Source: Acidobacteria bacterium RIFCSPLOWO2_12_FULL_66_21 | GTDB taxonomy: Bacteria > Acidobacteriota > Vicinamibacteria > Vicinamibacterales > 2-12-FULL-66-21 | Assembly: GCA_001767455.1 (NCBI GenBank) | Contig: MELC01000030.1 | Location: 110,475 to 160,482, forward strand | Length of the DNA: 50,008 bases | Reading direction: 5' to 3' | Shown: piece after piece, positions 15,985 through 26,264 of the stretch | Position numbering within the stretch: position 1 is the first letter of the stretch | How the letters are laid out: every line of letters begins with the position of its first letter | The notes under the pieces: model-generated | Seen by the model: only the letters and a program-made list of their open reading frames with translations | What the model was told of the DNA's origin: nothing | The model's database searches: none | Program-made: the position numbers and the translations under genes

Positions 15985-18853
15985 CCGCGAACGGCGTCTC
16001 ATCGACATAGCTGCGGCCGTCTCGGATGGCTCTGATGTCGATTGGGCCGCGGCGGAATCCATCGCCGACACCGACGCGGAGCGATGCGTCGTGCGGGACC
16101 TGAAAATGCTCGCGCGGGTGGGTGCGTTCCGCCGGTCCGAGATCAGCTCCGCATCGGCCTGTTCGGATCCTCCGGATACTTCGGACGCGGGCCGCGATCG
16201 TCGTACGGCGGCTCCCGCATGGGGTCCGCTGCGGCTGCTCGAACCGATCGGCAGCGGCAGGTTCGGCGAGGTCTACCGCGCGTGGGACGCCCGGCTCGAA
16301 CGTGAGGTCGCGCTCAAGGTGCTCCGAACCGGTCGCACGGTGCCGGCGCCCAACGCCATTCGCGAAGCACGGCTCCTCGCGCGCGTTCGTCACGGGAACG
16401 TCGTCACGGTGCACGGCGCGGACGTCGTCGACGGACGCACCGGCCTCTGGATGGAGTTCATCCGGGGATCGACCCTCGGCGACGCAGTTGCGGCCAACGG
16501 ACCGTTCGGTGCGCGCGAGACGGCGGCGATTGGCATCGATCTGTGCCGGGCGCTGGCCGCAGTGCACGACGCGGGGCTGGTGCATCGCGACGTCAAGCCG
16601 CAGAACGTGATGCGTGAGCCGGGCGGACGGATCGTGCTCATGGACTTCGGCGCTGGAGCCGAAGAGTCGTCGCGACGTGCGGCGCGCGGCGTGGCCGGCA
16701 CGCCGCTCTATCTCGCACCTGAGTTGTTCGACGCTGGACCCGCGACGGTCCGCTCGGACATCTACAGCCTTGGGGTCCTGCTTTTCTTCCTTGTCACAGG
16801 CAGACATCCGGTCAGCGGCAGTACGGCTGAAGAGCTTCGAGCGCGGCACGCCCGCGGCACACGGCTTCACTTACGGCAGGCACGCCCTGATCTGCCGGTG
16901 CCATTCGTCGAGGCGGTCGAGCGCGCAGTGAAAGCGAATCCAGCGCACCGCTACGAGACCGCTGAGGCATTCGAATCGACGCTGGCGCGCGCGCGCGCGG
17001 CGGATCTCCCCGTGCCATCGGAGCCGTATGACGCCGTGCCGGACAGGCCGTGGCTGCGTCGGGTCGCGCTTTCTGGACTCGGCGTGATCGTGCTCGTATT
17101 GACCGGCGCGCTGGCGGCATGGAGGTTCGGAGGGCTGCCGCTCGGGCCTCATGCGCGCGGCGCGAGCCTCGGTTTCGCCGCGCGCGACTGGGTGCTCGTC
17201 GCGAGTTTCGAGAACCGGACCGGCGAGGCGCTGCTCGACGGCACGATTGAGGCGGCGTTCGAGCGCGAGCTCGCGAACTCGCGGTTCGTCAACGTGGCGC
17301 CACGGGTTCGCATCGAGGACACGCTGCGACTGATGGGGCGGCCGGCCGACACGCGCGTGGACGCGAAGATCGGCCGCGAGATCAGCATGCGCGATGGTGG
17401 AATACGCGCGATCCTGGCGGGCCGGCTCGAGCGGCTGGGTCCTGCGTACCTGCTGAGCGCGGTCGTGCTGGACCCCGCCGACGGCGCGGCGACGGCGAGC
17501 GTCTCCGAAGAGGCGGCCGCGGCCTCGGATCTTTCCCGCGCTCTGCGCCGTCTCTCCAATGGTGTGCGCGAGGCGCTCGGTGAATCACGCCAGGCCGTAC
17601 ACCAGGACGATCGGCGGCTCGAAAGGGTGACCACACCGTCGTTGACCGCGCTCCGGCTCTACACGGACTCGTACCGTCTCGGAGACCGAGGCGACTGGCG
17701 GCCGGCCCTGGAGTTCGCGAGGCAGGCCGTTCGGGAAGATCCCGCGTTCGCGGCCGCACAAATCTGGCTCGCCTGGACGCTTCAGCGCAACGCGGCGCCG
17801 GCAGCGGACGTCGAGGCGGCCGCGGCGAGAGCGGTGCAGCTCGCCGACAACGCCACCGAGCAGGAACGGCATTGGATCATCGGCAGCTATCACTCGCTGC
17901 GCCGGGAATTTGAAAAAGCAATCCCCCAGTACGAGCTCCTGCTGCGGCTCGATCCGGATCATCGATGGACCCTCAACAATCTGACGACCGCGTACCGCAC
18001 GGTCGGACGGCTCGAGGATGTCGAGAGGCTTGCCGTTCACTCGGCGCGTCTGGCGGATTTGCGTCCCACGAGTGTGGCGGAGAATTATTCGGCGGGCGTG
18101 GCCCTGATGCGGCACCAGAACTTCGAGGGAGCGCGTCGCTACTTCACGCGCGTCAAGCAGCTCACCACCGGCTCGGATCTGCCTGCGGCGGACCTCTGGC
18201 CCGGTACGTACGCCAGGCTGGCGCCGGCGTACGAGGCGTGGTTCAAATCACCGATCATCACGACGGGTACCGGTTCGTCGACCTCGTTCTTCCTCACCGT
18301 CTGGTTGAAGATTCGGGGAGGCTTGCTCGAGGACGCTCGACTGGACGTGGAGGGCGGCCGGAAGTCTTTCGAGTCGAGCATTCCGTACTTGAACGGCGAC
18401 CTTGCGCTGGCACGGGGCAACGTCGATGCGGCAGTCGAGCTGCTCCGACCGGTTATCGACAACCCGCCGCGGGCGGCGGCGGGCAGTCAGCTCTTCTGCC
18501 GTGGCGCCGAAGCTCTCGCCGCCGCGCACCTGCGCAACGCCGACGTCGAGAACGCTGCTGGCGTGCTGAGAGCTGCGCTCGCGGCGCGGCGTCCGAGCGC
18601 CGCCGGAAGCCTGACAGGCCACTATTTTTGGATGCGTCTGCAGCTGCGGCTTGCGGAGCTCGATCGGAGCCTCGGGCGTGAGGCGGAAGCGCGCGCGCTC
18701 GAGGAGGAGCTCGCGAGGCTCCTCGCCGTCGCTGACCCGGATTTTCCGCCGCTCGTCCGCCTCCGGAAATTGCGAAGCGGCCGGGCGGTTTCAGCGCGAG
18801 CCGCGGGCGGCATCGGCGTTGAATCACCCAAATACCCGGAGCGGAAGCCGTAG
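15977..18853 (+). CDS. Transmembrane Ser/Thr protein kinase with TPR-rich C-terminal region
   Basis: 958 aa. After an 80-residue N-terminal extension the Hanks kinase domain spans about 86-340: glycine loop IGSGRFGEVY, Lys114 in VALKVL, catalytic HRDVKPQNV (203-211), DFG at 223-225 and GTPLYLAPE. A transmembrane helix (361-383) follows. The outer part begins with a segment like the TolB-N/FlgO-type domain often found in these kinases (VLVASFENRTGEALLDGTIE) and continues into TPR-like helical repeats (about 560-930: WRPALEFARQAVREDPAFAA). The overlap with the ECF gene shows co-translation and suggests this kinase controls the sigma factor in answer to an envelope signal. The last bases run close to a heptamer array. 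Confidence 0.87.
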   Translation: MNDRERRLIDIAAAVSDGSDVDWAAAESIADTDAERCVVRDLKMLARVGAFRRSEISSASACSDPPDTSDAGRDRRTAAPAWGPLRLLEPIGSGRFGEVYRAWDARLEREVALKVLRTGRTVPAPNAIREARLLARVRHGNVVTVHGADVVDGRTGLWMEFIRGSTLGDAVAANGPFGARETAAIGIDLCRALAAVHDAGLVHRDVKPQNVMREPGGRIVLMDFGAGAEESSRRAARGVAGTPLYLAPELFDAGPATVRSDIYSLGVLLFFLVTGRHPVSGSTAEELRARHARGTRLHLRQARPDLPVPFVEAVERAVKANPAHRYETAEAFESTLARARAADLPVPSEPYDAVPDRPWLRRVALSGLGVIVLVLTGALAAWRFGGLPLGPHARGASLGFAARDWVLVASFENRTGEALLDGTIEAAFERELANSRFVNVAPRVRIEDTLRLMGRPADTRVDAKIGREISMRDGGIRAILAGRLERLGPAYLLSAVVLDPADGAATASVSEEAAAASDLSRALRRLSNGVREALGESRQAVHQDDRRLERVTTPSLTALRLYTDSYRLGDRGDWRPALEFARQAVREDPAFAAAQIWLAWTLQRNAAPAADVEAAAARAVQLADNATEQERHWIIGSYHSLRREFEKAIPQYELLLRLDPDHRWTLNNLTTAYRTVGRLEDVERLAVHSARLADLRPTSVAENYSAGVALMRHQNFEGARRYFTRVKQLTTGSDLPAADLWPGTYARLAPAYEAWFKSPIITTGTGSSTSFFLTVWLKIRGGLLEDARLDVEGGRKSFESSIPYLNGDLALARGNVDAAVELLRPVIDNPPRAAAGSQLFCRGAEALAAAHLRNADVENAAGVLRAALAARRPSAAGSLTGHYFWMRLQLRLAELDRSLGREAEARALEEELARLLAVADPDFPPLVRLRKLRSGRAVSARAAGGIGVESPKYPERKP

Positions 18854-18866
18854 CCCCGAGTTGCGA

Positions 18867-18927
18867 GCTGGGAGCTGGGAGCTGGGAGCTGGGAGCTGGA
18901 AACTGGAAGCTGGAAGCTGGAAGCTGG
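18867..18927. repeat. Heptamer array (GCTGGGA / GCTGGAA)
   Basis: Eight full units plus a partial one: four GCTGGGA, then GCTGGAA, ACTGGAA and GCTGGAA units. The array fills the gap between the convergent kinase and topoisomerase genes and ends one base before the topoisomerase stop codon. Confidence 0.9.
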
Positions 18928-18928
18928 T

Positions 18929-20842
18929 TCAGACGTCGAGCTCTTCTGCCTCCTCAGCGCGGTCCATGATGAAGCGGAACCGCGCGGACGGATCCTTCCC
19001 CATCAGCTCGTTGATCACCCGGTCCGTCGTGATCTGATCGACGATCTCCACGCGCAGCAGCCTGCGGGTCCGCGGGTTCATCGTCGTCTCCCACAGCACC
19101 TTCGGCATCATCTCGCCGAGTCCCTTGAAGCGCGTGATCTCCGGGTTCGCGCTGCCGTTGCCGTGCAGCTTCAGCAGCCGGTCCCGGTGCGCGTCATCGA
19201 GCGCCCAGAACGTCTCCTTGCCCACATCGATGCGATAGAGCGGCGGCTGCGCCAGGAACAGGCGGCCGGCGGCGATGAGGCCCGGCATGTGCCGGTAGAT
19301 GAATGTCATGAGGAGCGTCGCGATGTGGTGTCCGTCGGAATCCGCGTCCGACAGGACGATGACGCGCCCGTAGCGGAGCCGCGCGAGATCGAAGTGCTTC
19401 CCGAGGCCGCAGCCGAGCGCGGTCACCAGATCGGACAGCTCCTTGTTCTCGAGCACCTTCGCGATCGACGCGCTCTCGGTGTTCAGCACCTTGCCGCGCA
19501 GCGGCAGGATCGCCTGGCGGCTGCGATCGCGCCCCTGCTTCGCCGAGCCGCCGGCCGAGTCCCCCTCGACGATGAACAGCTCGCTGTCCTCCCGTCCGGG
19601 GGACGTGCAGTCGCTGAGCTTGCCCGGGAGCGTCAGCCGGCCTGACGTCGCCGTCTTGCGCGCGACCTCCTGCTGGGCCGCGCGGCTGGCCTCGCGCGCC
19701 CGGGCCGCGAGGATGACGCGCGCGACGATCGATTCGGCGACGCTGATGTTCGTGTTCAGCCAGTGTTCCAGCGCCGGCCGCACCTGCGAGTCGATCGCCG
19801 ACAGCACTTCGGGGTTGTTCAGCCGGTCCTTGGTCTGTCCCTGGAACTGCGGATCCGCGAGGAACACGCTCAAGACCGCCACCAGCCCCTCGCGAATGTC
19901 TTCGGCGGTCAGCGTCACCCCTTTCGGCGACAGGTTGTGGGTCTCGATGAAGTTGCGGACGGCCTTGCCGAGACCGGCGCGAAACCCGTTCTCGTGCGTG
20001 CCACCCGAGCCCGTCGGGATGCCGTTGACGTAGCTGCGCACGTGCTCATCGGTCGATTGCGTCCACTGAAGGGCGATGTCGAGCTTGATGCCCGATTCGT
20101 CGCTTTGCTTCTCCAGCGTGAACGGCGCCTCGTGCACGGGAATCGCGGACCGCTCCCGCAGGATCGTCTTCAAGTAGTCGGCGAGCCCCTCGGTGTGCTG
20201 GAAAACGGTCCGGTCGCCCGCCGCGGCGTTCTCGAAGACGATCTTCACTCCCTTGTGGAGGTAGCTCGAGACTTCCAGCCGCTGCTTGATCGTGTCCGCG
20301 TCGAATTCGACCTTGGGGAAGATCGTGGAATCGGGCCGGAAGAACACGGTCGTCCCGCTCCCGCGAGCCGGGCCGATCTTCTTCAACGCGCCGACAGGCT
20401 GTCCCTGCTTGAACCGGAGCTCCCATTCGGCGCCGTCGCGCCGGACGGTCGCAATCAGCTCCTTCGATAGCGCGTTGACGACGCTGGCGCCGACGCCGTG
20501 GAGGCCCCCCGCGGTCTTGTAGTTGCCGGGCTCGAACTTGCCGCCCGCGTGCAGCGTGGTGAAGATCACCTCGACGGCGCTTTTCTTCGTTTTCGGGTGC
20601 TTGTCGACCGGTATGCCCCGCCCGTCGTCGGCAATCGTGATCGAGGAGCCGTCCTCGTGGAGGGTGACCGTGATGTTCGAGGCGTAGCCGTTCATCGCCT
20701 CGTCCACGGAGTTGTCGAGGATCTCCCAGACGAGGTGATGAAGCCCGGTGGAGCCGACGCCGCCGATATACATGCCGGGCCGCTTGCGGACCGGCTCGAG
20801 GCCCTCGAGGACCGTGATGTCTTTTGCGGTGTACGTGGCCAT
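18929..20842 (-). CDS. parE: Type IIA DNA topoisomerase subunit B (topoisomerase IV ParE-like)
   Basis: 637 aa. The ATG at 20842 is chosen by homology ([20 protein letters not shown]). The GHKL ATPase domain has [10 protein letters not shown] (40-49), DDGRGIPV (72-79) and [14 protein letters not shown] (112-125); the transducer has QTKDRL (336-341). The TOPRIM domain has [15 protein letters not shown] (426-440) and DADSDG (499-504). It lacks the long insert of proteobacterial GyrB. It pairs with the A subunit encoded 9.6 kb away on the same strand, with sucAB and a kinase gene between. ParE rather than GyrB is preferred because of its partner, but a GyrB role cannot be excluded from sequence alone. 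Confidence 0.85.
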   Translation of the reverse strand: MATYTAKDITVLEGLEPVRKRPGMYIGGVGSTGLHHLVWEILDNSVDEAMNGYASNITVTLHEDGSSITIADDGRGIPVDKHPKTKKSAVEVIFTTLHAGGKFEPGNYKTAGGLHGVGASVVNALSKELIATVRRDGAEWELRFKQGQPVGALKKIGPARGSGTTVFFRPDSTIFPKVEFDADTIKQRLEVSSYLHKGVKIVFENAAAGDRTVFQHTEGLADYLKTILRERSAIPVHEAPFTLEKQSDESGIKLDIALQWTQSTDEHVRSYVNGIPTGSGGTHENGFRAGLGKAVRNFIETHNLSPKGVTLTAEDIREGLVAVLSVFLADPQFQGQTKDRLNNPEVLSAIDSQVRPALEHWLNTNISVAESIVARVILAARAREASRAAQQEVARKTATSGRLTLPGKLSDCTSPGREDSELFIVEGDSAGGSAKQGRDRSRQAILPLRGKVLNTESASIAKVLENKELSDLVTALGCGLGKHFDLARLRYGRVIVLSDADSDGHHIATLLMTFIYRHMPGLIAAGRLFLAQPPLYRIDVGKETFWALDDAHRDRLLKLHGNGSANPEITRFKGLGEMMPKVLWETTMNPRTRRLLRVEIVDQITTDRVINELMGKDPSARFRFIMDRAEEAEELDV

Positions 20843-20900
20843 TGCTGAGCGGGGAGATCGTAACACGTGCACGGAGGAGACGGAGCGCGCGGAGCAACCA

Positions 20901-21139
20901 CATTACACGGAGGCACGGAGCACACGGAGACGCACGGAGGCGGGTCTGGCCGCGCTTCGCGCGGCGAGGTGGTCTGAGATCCGCAAACACAAACACGCCT
21001 GCAGTTGTCGCGTGCTTGTGTTTGCGGATCTCAGACCACCTCCGTCGCCGGCCCGGAGGGCCGGCCCAGACCCGCCGTACGCCCATCGATGCGACCTGCG
21101 AGTTCCGTGCGTCTCCGTGCTCTCCGCGCCTCCGTGTCA
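20901..21139. repeat. Nested long inverted repeat (cruciform-prone)
   Basis: The 345-base gap between two divergent genes (20843-21187) is dominated by three nested pairs of arms. The inner arms, 20966-20997 and 21011-21042, read GGTGGTCTGAGATCCGCAAA outward and match over 32 bases with one mismatch; the loop is 13 bases. The middle arms GGCGGGTCTGG-CC lie at 20939-20951 and 21063-21076. The outer arms, made of CACGGAG-type short repeats, lie at about 20901-20938 and 21104-21139. No gene is seen; any promoter for either flanking gene must lie in or beside the palindrome. Confidence 0.9.
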
Positions 21140-21193
21140 ACCGTTCCCGTGACCTCCGCCTCCTCCGCGCCCTCCTGGGAGTAATATGTGCGG

Positions 21194-21700
21194 ATGCGCC
21201 GAATACTCCTCGTCCTGCTCGCGCTGATCCTCGCCCCCGTGCCCTCCCTTTATGCACAGCGGCCCACCGATGTCATCAAGTGGAGCGCGAAGGCGCCGTC
21301 CACCTCCGTGAACGCCGGGGGCATTGTCAAAGTGCAGCTCACGGCCGACGTCGAAGAGGGATGGCACTTGTATGCACTGACACAGCCCCCTGACGGGCCG
21401 CCTCCGCTCATGGTCGCTGTCGCGAAGGGGCAGCCCTTCTCCGTCAACGTCAAGGACATCGACGCGCCCGCGCCAACCGTGGCGGTCGATCCGAACTTCA
21501 ATACGGAGACGCAGTTCTACGAAGGCAAGACGACGATGACCGTCCCTCTGGCCGCAGCACGCGATGCGAAGGCGGGAAAGCACACGGTTCCGATCGAAGT
21601 CACGTTCCAGGCGTGCAGCGACCGCATGTGCCTGCGTCCCTTCACGCAGGCGCTGCCGGTGGACGTGACCATCACGGCCGGCGCGCGGAAGGAGAAGTAG
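21194..21700 (+). CDS. Secreted DsbD N-terminal-domain-like protein
   Basis: 168 aa from ATG 21194 (a GTG six bases upstream at 21188 is also possible). A signal peptide ends near LYAQ (about residue 22). The mature part is an immunoglobulin-like fold typical of the DsbD alpha domain (VEEGWHLYALTQ, PNFNTETQFYEGKTTMTVPL, VTFQACSDRMCLRPFTQALP). The two cysteines in ACSDRMC are the pair that accepts electrons from the membrane part of DsbD. There is no membrane part or thioredoxin domain here, so it works with a separate partner or not in that role. Confidence 0.78.
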   Translation: MRRILLVLLALILAPVPSLYAQRPTDVIKWSAKAPSTSVNAGGIVKVQLTADVEEGWHLYALTQPPDGPPPLMVAVAKGQPFSVNVKDIDAPAPTVAVDPNFNTETQFYEGKTTMTVPLAAARDAKAGKHTVPIEVTFQACSDRMCLRPFTQALPVDVTITAGARKEK

Positions 21701-21702
21701 CC

Positions 21703-21762
21703 ATGGAATTCGCCGGGCTCGTCCTGGCGGGGCTCATCGAGAAGCTGCTCGCAGAGAAGTGA
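21703..21762 (+). CDS. Possible 19-residue small ORF
   Basis: An ATG two bases after the previous stop, with AAGGAG eight bases or so before it, opens a 19-codon frame MEFAGLVLAGLIEKLLAEK. It would form one amphipathic helix. It lies between the DsbD-N-like and DinB genes, with 18 bases to the next start. It may be a real small protein, a translational coupler or the remnant of a longer gene; the sequence alone does not decide. Confidence 0.35.
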   Translation: MEFAGLVLAGLIEKLLAEK

Positions 21763-21780
21763 GTGAAGAGGTCCAGCCCA

Positions 21781-22266
21781 ATGTCAGAGGTTTCGCGCAT
21801 CATCGACGAGCTGTCCCGCGAGCACGACGGCGATCCGTGGCACGGCTCGCCGTTGCTCCACATCCTCGAGGGGCTCAGCGCGTCCCACGCCGCCGCCCAT
21901 CCGATCGCGGGCGCGCACTCGATTTGGGAGATCCTGCTCCATGTCACCGCGTGGAAGAAGGAAGTGCGGCGGCGGCTCGCAGGCGCCGAGGCGGCACTTC
22001 CCCAGGACGGAGACTGGCCGCCGGTCGGTGAGGCGACCGAGCAGCGCTGGCGCGAGGCGCGCGTCCGTCTCCAGGAGGCGCACGGCGGGTTGACGCGCGC
22101 GCTCCGCGATTTCCCGGAAGAGAAACTCCTCGAACCCACCAACGACAAGCGCGATCGCTCCATCGGATCCGGCGTGTCGTACTACGTGCTGCTCCACGGC
22201 ATCGTGCAGCACGACGTGTATCATGCCGCGCAGATCGCGATCCTGAAGAAGGGGTTGAGCCTCTAA
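21781..22266 (+). CDS. DinB/YfiT-superfamily protein
   Basis: 161 aa, four-helix bundle. The three metal ligands of the DinB fold are visible as His54 (EILLHVTAW), His144 and His148 (GIVQHDVYHAAQI). In characterised members this nickel- or zinc-binding fold serves thiol transferases and isomerases; most bacterial members have no assigned substrate. The stop codon overlaps that of the convergent kinase gene by three bases, so there is no room for separate terminators. Confidence 0.85.
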   Translation: MSEVSRIIDELSREHDGDPWHGSPLLHILEGLSASHAAAHPIAGAHSIWEILLHVTAWKKEVRRRLAGAEAALPQDGDWPPVGEATEQRWREARVRLQEAHGGLTRALRDFPEEKLLEPTNDKRDRSIGSGVSYYVLLHGIVQHDVYHAAQIAILKKGLSL

Positions 22267-25043
22267 CGCACCAGGCGCTTCAACTCTTCCGTCCAGTTCA
22301 GCACCACCTGTATCGCCGTCACGGGTTTGTCGGTGGGCGTAATCGGTTTTGCCATCAGGAACCGCAGGCCGTCCGGCGTCGCGTCCCATCCCCGCGTCGG
22401 TCCCGTCGTATCGTACACGCCGAGCGGCGCCTCGAACAGGAGACGAGGCGCATCGATCTGAAACGGAGAGAACGAGCGGACCGCCACCGACAGCACCTGA
22501 AGGTGTGTACGTGTATACGTCCGGTAGAGGATTTCACGGCCGCCCGCCGTCCAGATCGGCTCGATACCGAAGTTCGTCGAAATTCGGGTCTTCTCGCCGG
22601 GACCCGGGTAGGGCTGCACGTACACCTCGGACGCGCCAGATTCATTGGAGACGTACGCAATCCAGTGTCCGTCCGGAGAGAAATCAGGCGCCGTCACGTT
22701 GAACCGGGACTGGAGGAACAGCCGTGGCCGGCGCCCCTCGGGAGGGCCGTCCATTGGAAGCACCCATATCCCGTTGTCTTGTAGGGACCGTTCGCGAACG
22801 GCCCCTACGGGCCCTACCCGCTGCAGAAAAGCAATCGCGTTGCCGCGAGACGACCACGAAGATGGAATCTGGTTGTACTCGCTCGTCGCGATGCGTTCGG
22901 GCTTGCCGCCGCCATCGGCGTTGACCGCGTAGAGGCTCCCCGATCCATACACCAGCCGCTTGCCATCGGGAGACCAAGCCGACGTATTGCTGCCGTCGAA
23001 GGTGAGACGGGTAGGCGCACCCCGGCTCACGTCGTAGACCCACAGGTCGGTGGCTCGGCTCGCGCCCCGTCTGACCGTGACCGCCACACGCCGCCCGTCG
23101 GGCGAGAGTCGCGGGGAGAAATACGGGCCCGGCGCGGCGGGCAGCGGCTGCTCCGCGCCCTTGCGGTCGACCCACACGAGGGCCTGCTGGCGTGCCGGGG
23201 TAATCCCGCCGAGCGCGTAGAGCAGCGTCCCCGATGAGGACACGACGAACTGGCCCGACCCTGATTCATTCGCGGAGTTCGGCGCGTTGACGGCCTGCAT
23301 GACGTCGGCGATGAGCGCCACGGGCGCGCCGGTCACCTTCAACGAACCAACGTCGAAAGGAACCGCCATCAACGTTGCGTTCTTCAGGTAGACGATATGT
23401 CCCGTGTCGACGTAGCGAGCGTCCACGCCTCCGGCAATCAGGATCCGCTGCTCGCCGCCCGGGAGGGGCTGCAGGATGATGTTGGCTGTCTCCCAGTCCT
23501 CACCCGTGACGCCTGTAAAGAGGAGCGCCTTGCCGCCGGGCAGCGGTTGCGGAAGCAGGTGCCGCTCGTTCCTGGACCCATCGACCGTGGTCACCGGGGC
23601 GGGTGTTCCCCCGGCTGACGGCACTTTGAAGACTCCGTCCCCGGCTGCGAAGAAGATCGTGCCGTCCTCTCCCCAGCTCGCGCCCCATCGGCGCCCGGGC
23701 GGCGTCGCGCAGACTACTACCGCAACGCCGCCGGCCGGCGGCACCTTCTTGATGGCGTCGCCGGCCCAGAATCCAAGCCACGCACCATCGGGTGAAAAGA
23801 ACGGACCGAGGGCGGCTTCGGTGCCGGCGATCGGCGTCGCTTCCGGCCGATCGAGCGCGCGGATGTAGAGCTGCGAGCCTGGTCCTCGCGCGCCGTCGAA
23901 CACCACGAATCGTCCGTCCGGCGAGATCGCCAGGGCTGTGCGGGCGGGGCGCACCGAGCCGGCCGATCCAATGAGTTGATCGGCGGGTGCCACGCTCATC
24001 TGGAGGTGCACGACGGGAATCGCGCCCGCTGGCCGCCACGCAAGCAGCCATCCGAGGGCCGCGCCGGCCACCAGCGCGGCGAGCAGCCAGGGCGCCATCC
24101 GGCGCCAGCCTCCGGCCGCCGTGCGCGTGACGACCGCCGCGCCGGAGGAAGGACCCTGAGGCGCGTGACCGGCGAGCAGGAACCGCGCGACAGCGATGTC
24201 GCCGATGCGCTCGTTGCGGTCCTTCTCGAGGCATCGCTGAATGAGCGCGACAACGTGAGGCGGAACGTCCGGAGGCAGCGCCGTCCAGTCCGGTGCGCTC
24301 TTGACGACGGCCGCCATGACGTCCGTGACGTCTTCGCCGTCGAACGCGCGCCTGCCGGACAACATCTCGTACAGCACGGCGCCGAACGCCCACACGTCCG
24401 TGCGCTTGTCCACCGCCCGGCCGCGAGCCTGCTCCGGCGACATGTACGCCGCGGTCCCGAGGATCATCCCCATGCCGGTCATCAGCGCCGGACTCGTCAG
24501 CGTGGGTGACTGCGACAGATCGCCGGCTGAGACCGCGTCGGGCTGAACGAGCTTCGCGAGCCCGAAGTCCAGCACCTTGACGGTCCCGTCCTCCCGCACC
24601 TTGATGTTGGCGGGCTTCAGATCGCGATGGATGATGCCGCGCTCGTGCGCGGCTTCCAGCGCCGCCGCGATCTGTCGCGCGATCGGCAGCGCCTCGTCGA
24701 ACGGAATCGGCCCCTGCGCGATGCGGTCGGCGAGGGTCGGCCCCTCGACCAGCTCCATCACGAGGGCTTTCACGCCCGCCTGCCCTGAGCCTATCGAAGG
24801 GGATTCTTCAGAGCCGTAGATCGCCGCGATGTGCGGGTGATTGAGCGACGCGAGGACTTCGGCCTCGCGCTGAAAACGAGCCAGGCGCTCGGGATCCGCC
24901 GCCACCAGGGGCGGGAGGATCTTGATGGCGACCTGGCGCTTCAGCCTCGTATCGGACGCGCGATACACCTCTCCCATGCCGCCCGCGCCAAGCGGCGCGA
25001 GGATTTCGTAGGGGCCGAGCCGCGTGCCGGCGGACACCGCCAT
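22263..25043 (-). CDS. Ser/Thr protein kinase fused to TolB-like WD40 propeller
   Basis: 926 aa. The kinase domain (about 11-290) has GAGGMGEVY, Lys41 in [14 protein letters not shown] (139-146), DFG (159-161) and [14 protein letters not shown] transmembrane helix (about 316-336) leads to an extracytoplasmic propeller (about 345-926) with TolB/PD40 repeats ([66 protein letters not shown]). This architecture is typical of Acidobacteriota sensor kinases. Two stretches look like in-frame repeat insertions: residues 80-90 ([11 protein letters not shown]) in the kinase N-lobe and about 746-755 in the propeller. The first lies in a loop between strands, so activity may be kept. Confidence 0.9.
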   Translation of the reverse strand: MAVSAGTRLGPYEILAPLGAGGMGEVYRASDTRLKRQVAIKILPPLVAADPERLARFQREAEVLASLNHPHIAAIYGSEESPSIGSGQAGVKALVMELVEGPTLADRIAQGPIPFDEALPIARQIAAALEAAHERGIIHRDLKPANIKVREDGTVKVLDFGLAKLVQPDAVSAGDLSQSPTLTSPALMTGMGMILGTAAYMSPEQARGRAVDKRTDVWAFGAVLYEMLSGRRAFDGEDVTDVMAAVVKSAPDWTALPPDVPPHVVALIQRCLEKDRNERIGDIAVARFLLAGHAPQGPSSGAAVVTRTAAGGWRRMAPWLLAALVAGAALGWLLAWRPAGAIPVVHLQMSVAPADQLIGSAGSVRPARTALAISPDGRFVVFDGARGPGSQLYIRALDRPEATPIAGTEAALGPFFSPDGAWLGFWAGDAIKKVPPAGGVAVVVCATPPGRRWGASWGEDGTIFFAAGDGVFKVPSAGGTPAPVTTVDGSRNERHLLPQPLPGGKALLFTGVTGEDWETANIILQPLPGGEQRILIAGGVDARYVDTGHIVYLKNATLMAVPFDVGSLKVTGAPVALIADVMQAVNAPNSANESGSGQFVVSSSGTLLYALGGITPARQQALVWVDRKGAEQPLPAAPGPYFSPRLSPDGRRVAVTVRRGASRATDLWVYDVSRGAPTRLTFDGSNTSAWSPDGKRLVYGSGSLYAVNADGGGKPERIATSEYNQIPSSWSSRGNAIAFLQRVGPVGAVRERSLQDNGIWVLPMDGPPEGRRPRLFLQSRFNVTAPDFSPDGHWIAYVSNESGASEVYVQPYPGPGEKTRISTNFGIEPIWTAGGREILYRTYTRTHLQVLSVAVRSFSPFQIDAPRLLFEAPLGVYDTTGPTRGWDATPDGLRFLMAKPITPTDKPVTAIQVVLNWTEELKRLVR
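22781..22808. repeat. 28-bp palindrome inside the kinase-propeller gene
   Basis: GTAGGGACCGTTCG followed directly by CGAACGGCCCCTAC is an inverted repeat with one mismatched pair and no loop. It is in frame and adds a short basic stretch ([10 protein letters not shown] region) between AFLQR and [10 protein letters not shown] in a propeller blade. Confidence 0.8.
24776..24803. repeat. In-frame GCCTGCCCTGAGCC...TCGAAGGGGA insertion
   Basis: The run CCGCCTGCCCTGAGCC-TATCGAAGGGGA interrupts the kinase-domain text YGSEE / [12 protein letters not shown] in frame and adds about ten residues. It resembles the GGCTCAGGGC and CAGTCGAAG motifs seen in the first 70 bases of the window. Confidence 0.6.
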
Positions 25044-25058
25044 AGGTGGAGGGTAATT

Positions 25059-26240
25059 CTATTCGAGCAGTAGCGATCCGGGGTCTTCGACGAGCTGCTT
25101 GACGCGAACGAGGAACTGCACGGCCTCCGAGCCGTCCACGATGCGGTGGTCGTACGTCAATGCGAGGTACATCATCGGCCGGACGACCACCTGGCCGTTG
25201 ACGGCCACCGGCCGCTGCTGGATCGCGTGCAGGCCGAGGATCCCCGCCTGCGGCGGATTCAGGATGGGCGTGCTCAGGAGCGATCCGAAGACGCCGCCGT
25301 TGGTGATCGTGAACGTCCCGCCCTTGAGGTCGGCGAGAGACAGCGTTCCGTCCTCGGCGCGCTTCGCAAAGTCGCGAATCTGGCGCTCCATTTCGGCGAA
25401 CGTCATCCGATCCGCGTCCCGCAGCACCGGCACGACGAGTCCTTCGCTCGCGCCCACGGCGACACCGATGTCGTAGTAGTGCTTGAGCACCATCTCGTCC
25501 CCCTGGATTTCCGCGTTGATGCGCGGAAATGCGCGGAGGGCGCCAACCGAGGCCTTCACGAAAAAGGATGCGATACCGAGCCCGATACCGTGGCGTTCCT
25601 TGAACGCCTGCTTGTGGCGCTCGCGGAGCGCCATGACGGCGGACATGTCGGCCTCGTTGAAGGTGGTCAGCATGGCCGCGGTCGCCTGCGCCTCGACCAG
25701 ACGCCTGGCGATCGTCACGCGCCGCTTCGACATGCGGACCCGCTCTTCGGTGCGGTCCGCCTTCGCGGGTGTTTGGATAGCGCCGCCCGCTACGGCGGGC
25801 AGGCTCTGCGGCGACGGCGCTTTGCGCGGCTCGGGTGCACCCTTCGGCTGGGGCGCCTGCGCGGGTGCCGCAGCGCCGGCGGCCTGCTCCACGTCGCGCT
25901 TCATGACCCGGCCCGCGTCGCCACTCCCGCGCACCCGGCTCAGATCGACCGCGTGCTCCTCCGCGGCGTTCCGTGCGACCGGCGTCGCGCGCGTCTTTCC
26001 GGTCGCGTCCTCGATCACCCCCAGCACCTCGCCCACCTTCACGTCGTCGCCATCCTTGTGCGCGATCCGGCCGAGCACCCCCGCCTGTGGCGCCGCAACT
26101 TCGACGTCTATCTTGTCGGTCTCGAGCTCGACCAGCGGATCGCCGACCTCGACGGCCTCCCCTTCTTTCCGGAGCCATCGCGCGACGCGCGCATCCACGA
26201 TCGATTCGCCGACTTCCGGCACGACGATGTTCGCTGGCAT
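25059..26240 (-). CDS. sucB: Dihydrolipoyllysine succinyltransferase, E2 of 2-oxoglutarate dehydrogenase
   Basis: 393 aa. A single lipoyl domain (1-77) carries Lys43 in [12 protein letters not shown] peripheral-subunit-binding domain follows (about 86-120: [20 protein letters not shown]), then an Ala/Pro/Lys-rich linker and the catalytic acyltransferase domain (about 165-393) with the active-site TYDHRIVDG (His365, Asp369). It transfers the succinyl group to CoA in the TCA cycle. It lies 24 bases after sucA in one operon; no lipoamide dehydrogenase gene is adjacent. The kinase gene follows 15 bases downstream and may be read from the same transcript. Confidence 0.95.
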   Translation of the reverse strand: MPANIVVPEVGESIVDARVARWLRKEGEAVEVGDPLVELETDKIDVEVAAPQAGVLGRIAHKDGDDVKVGEVLGVIEDATGKTRATPVARNAAEEHAVDLSRVRGSGDAGRVMKRDVEQAAGAAAPAQAPQPKGAPEPRKAPSPQSLPAVAGGAIQTPAKADRTEERVRMSKRRVTIARRLVEAQATAAMLTTFNEADMSAVMALRERHKQAFKERHGIGLGIASFFVKASVGALRAFPRINAEIQGDEMVLKHYYDIGVAVGASEGLVVPVLRDADRMTFAEMERQIRDFAKRAEDGTLSLADLKGGTFTITNGGVFGSLLSTPILNPPQAGILGLHAIQQRPVAVNGQVVVRPMMYLALTYDHRIVDGSEAVQFLVRVKQLVEDPGSLLLE

Positions 26241-26264
26241 CAGATCCTCACGAGCTGAAACTCG

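Noticed and set aside
20860-21180. Insertion sequence or MITE with terminal repeats
   Set aside because: There is no transposase and no clear target-site duplication; only the nested inverted repeat itself can be supported.
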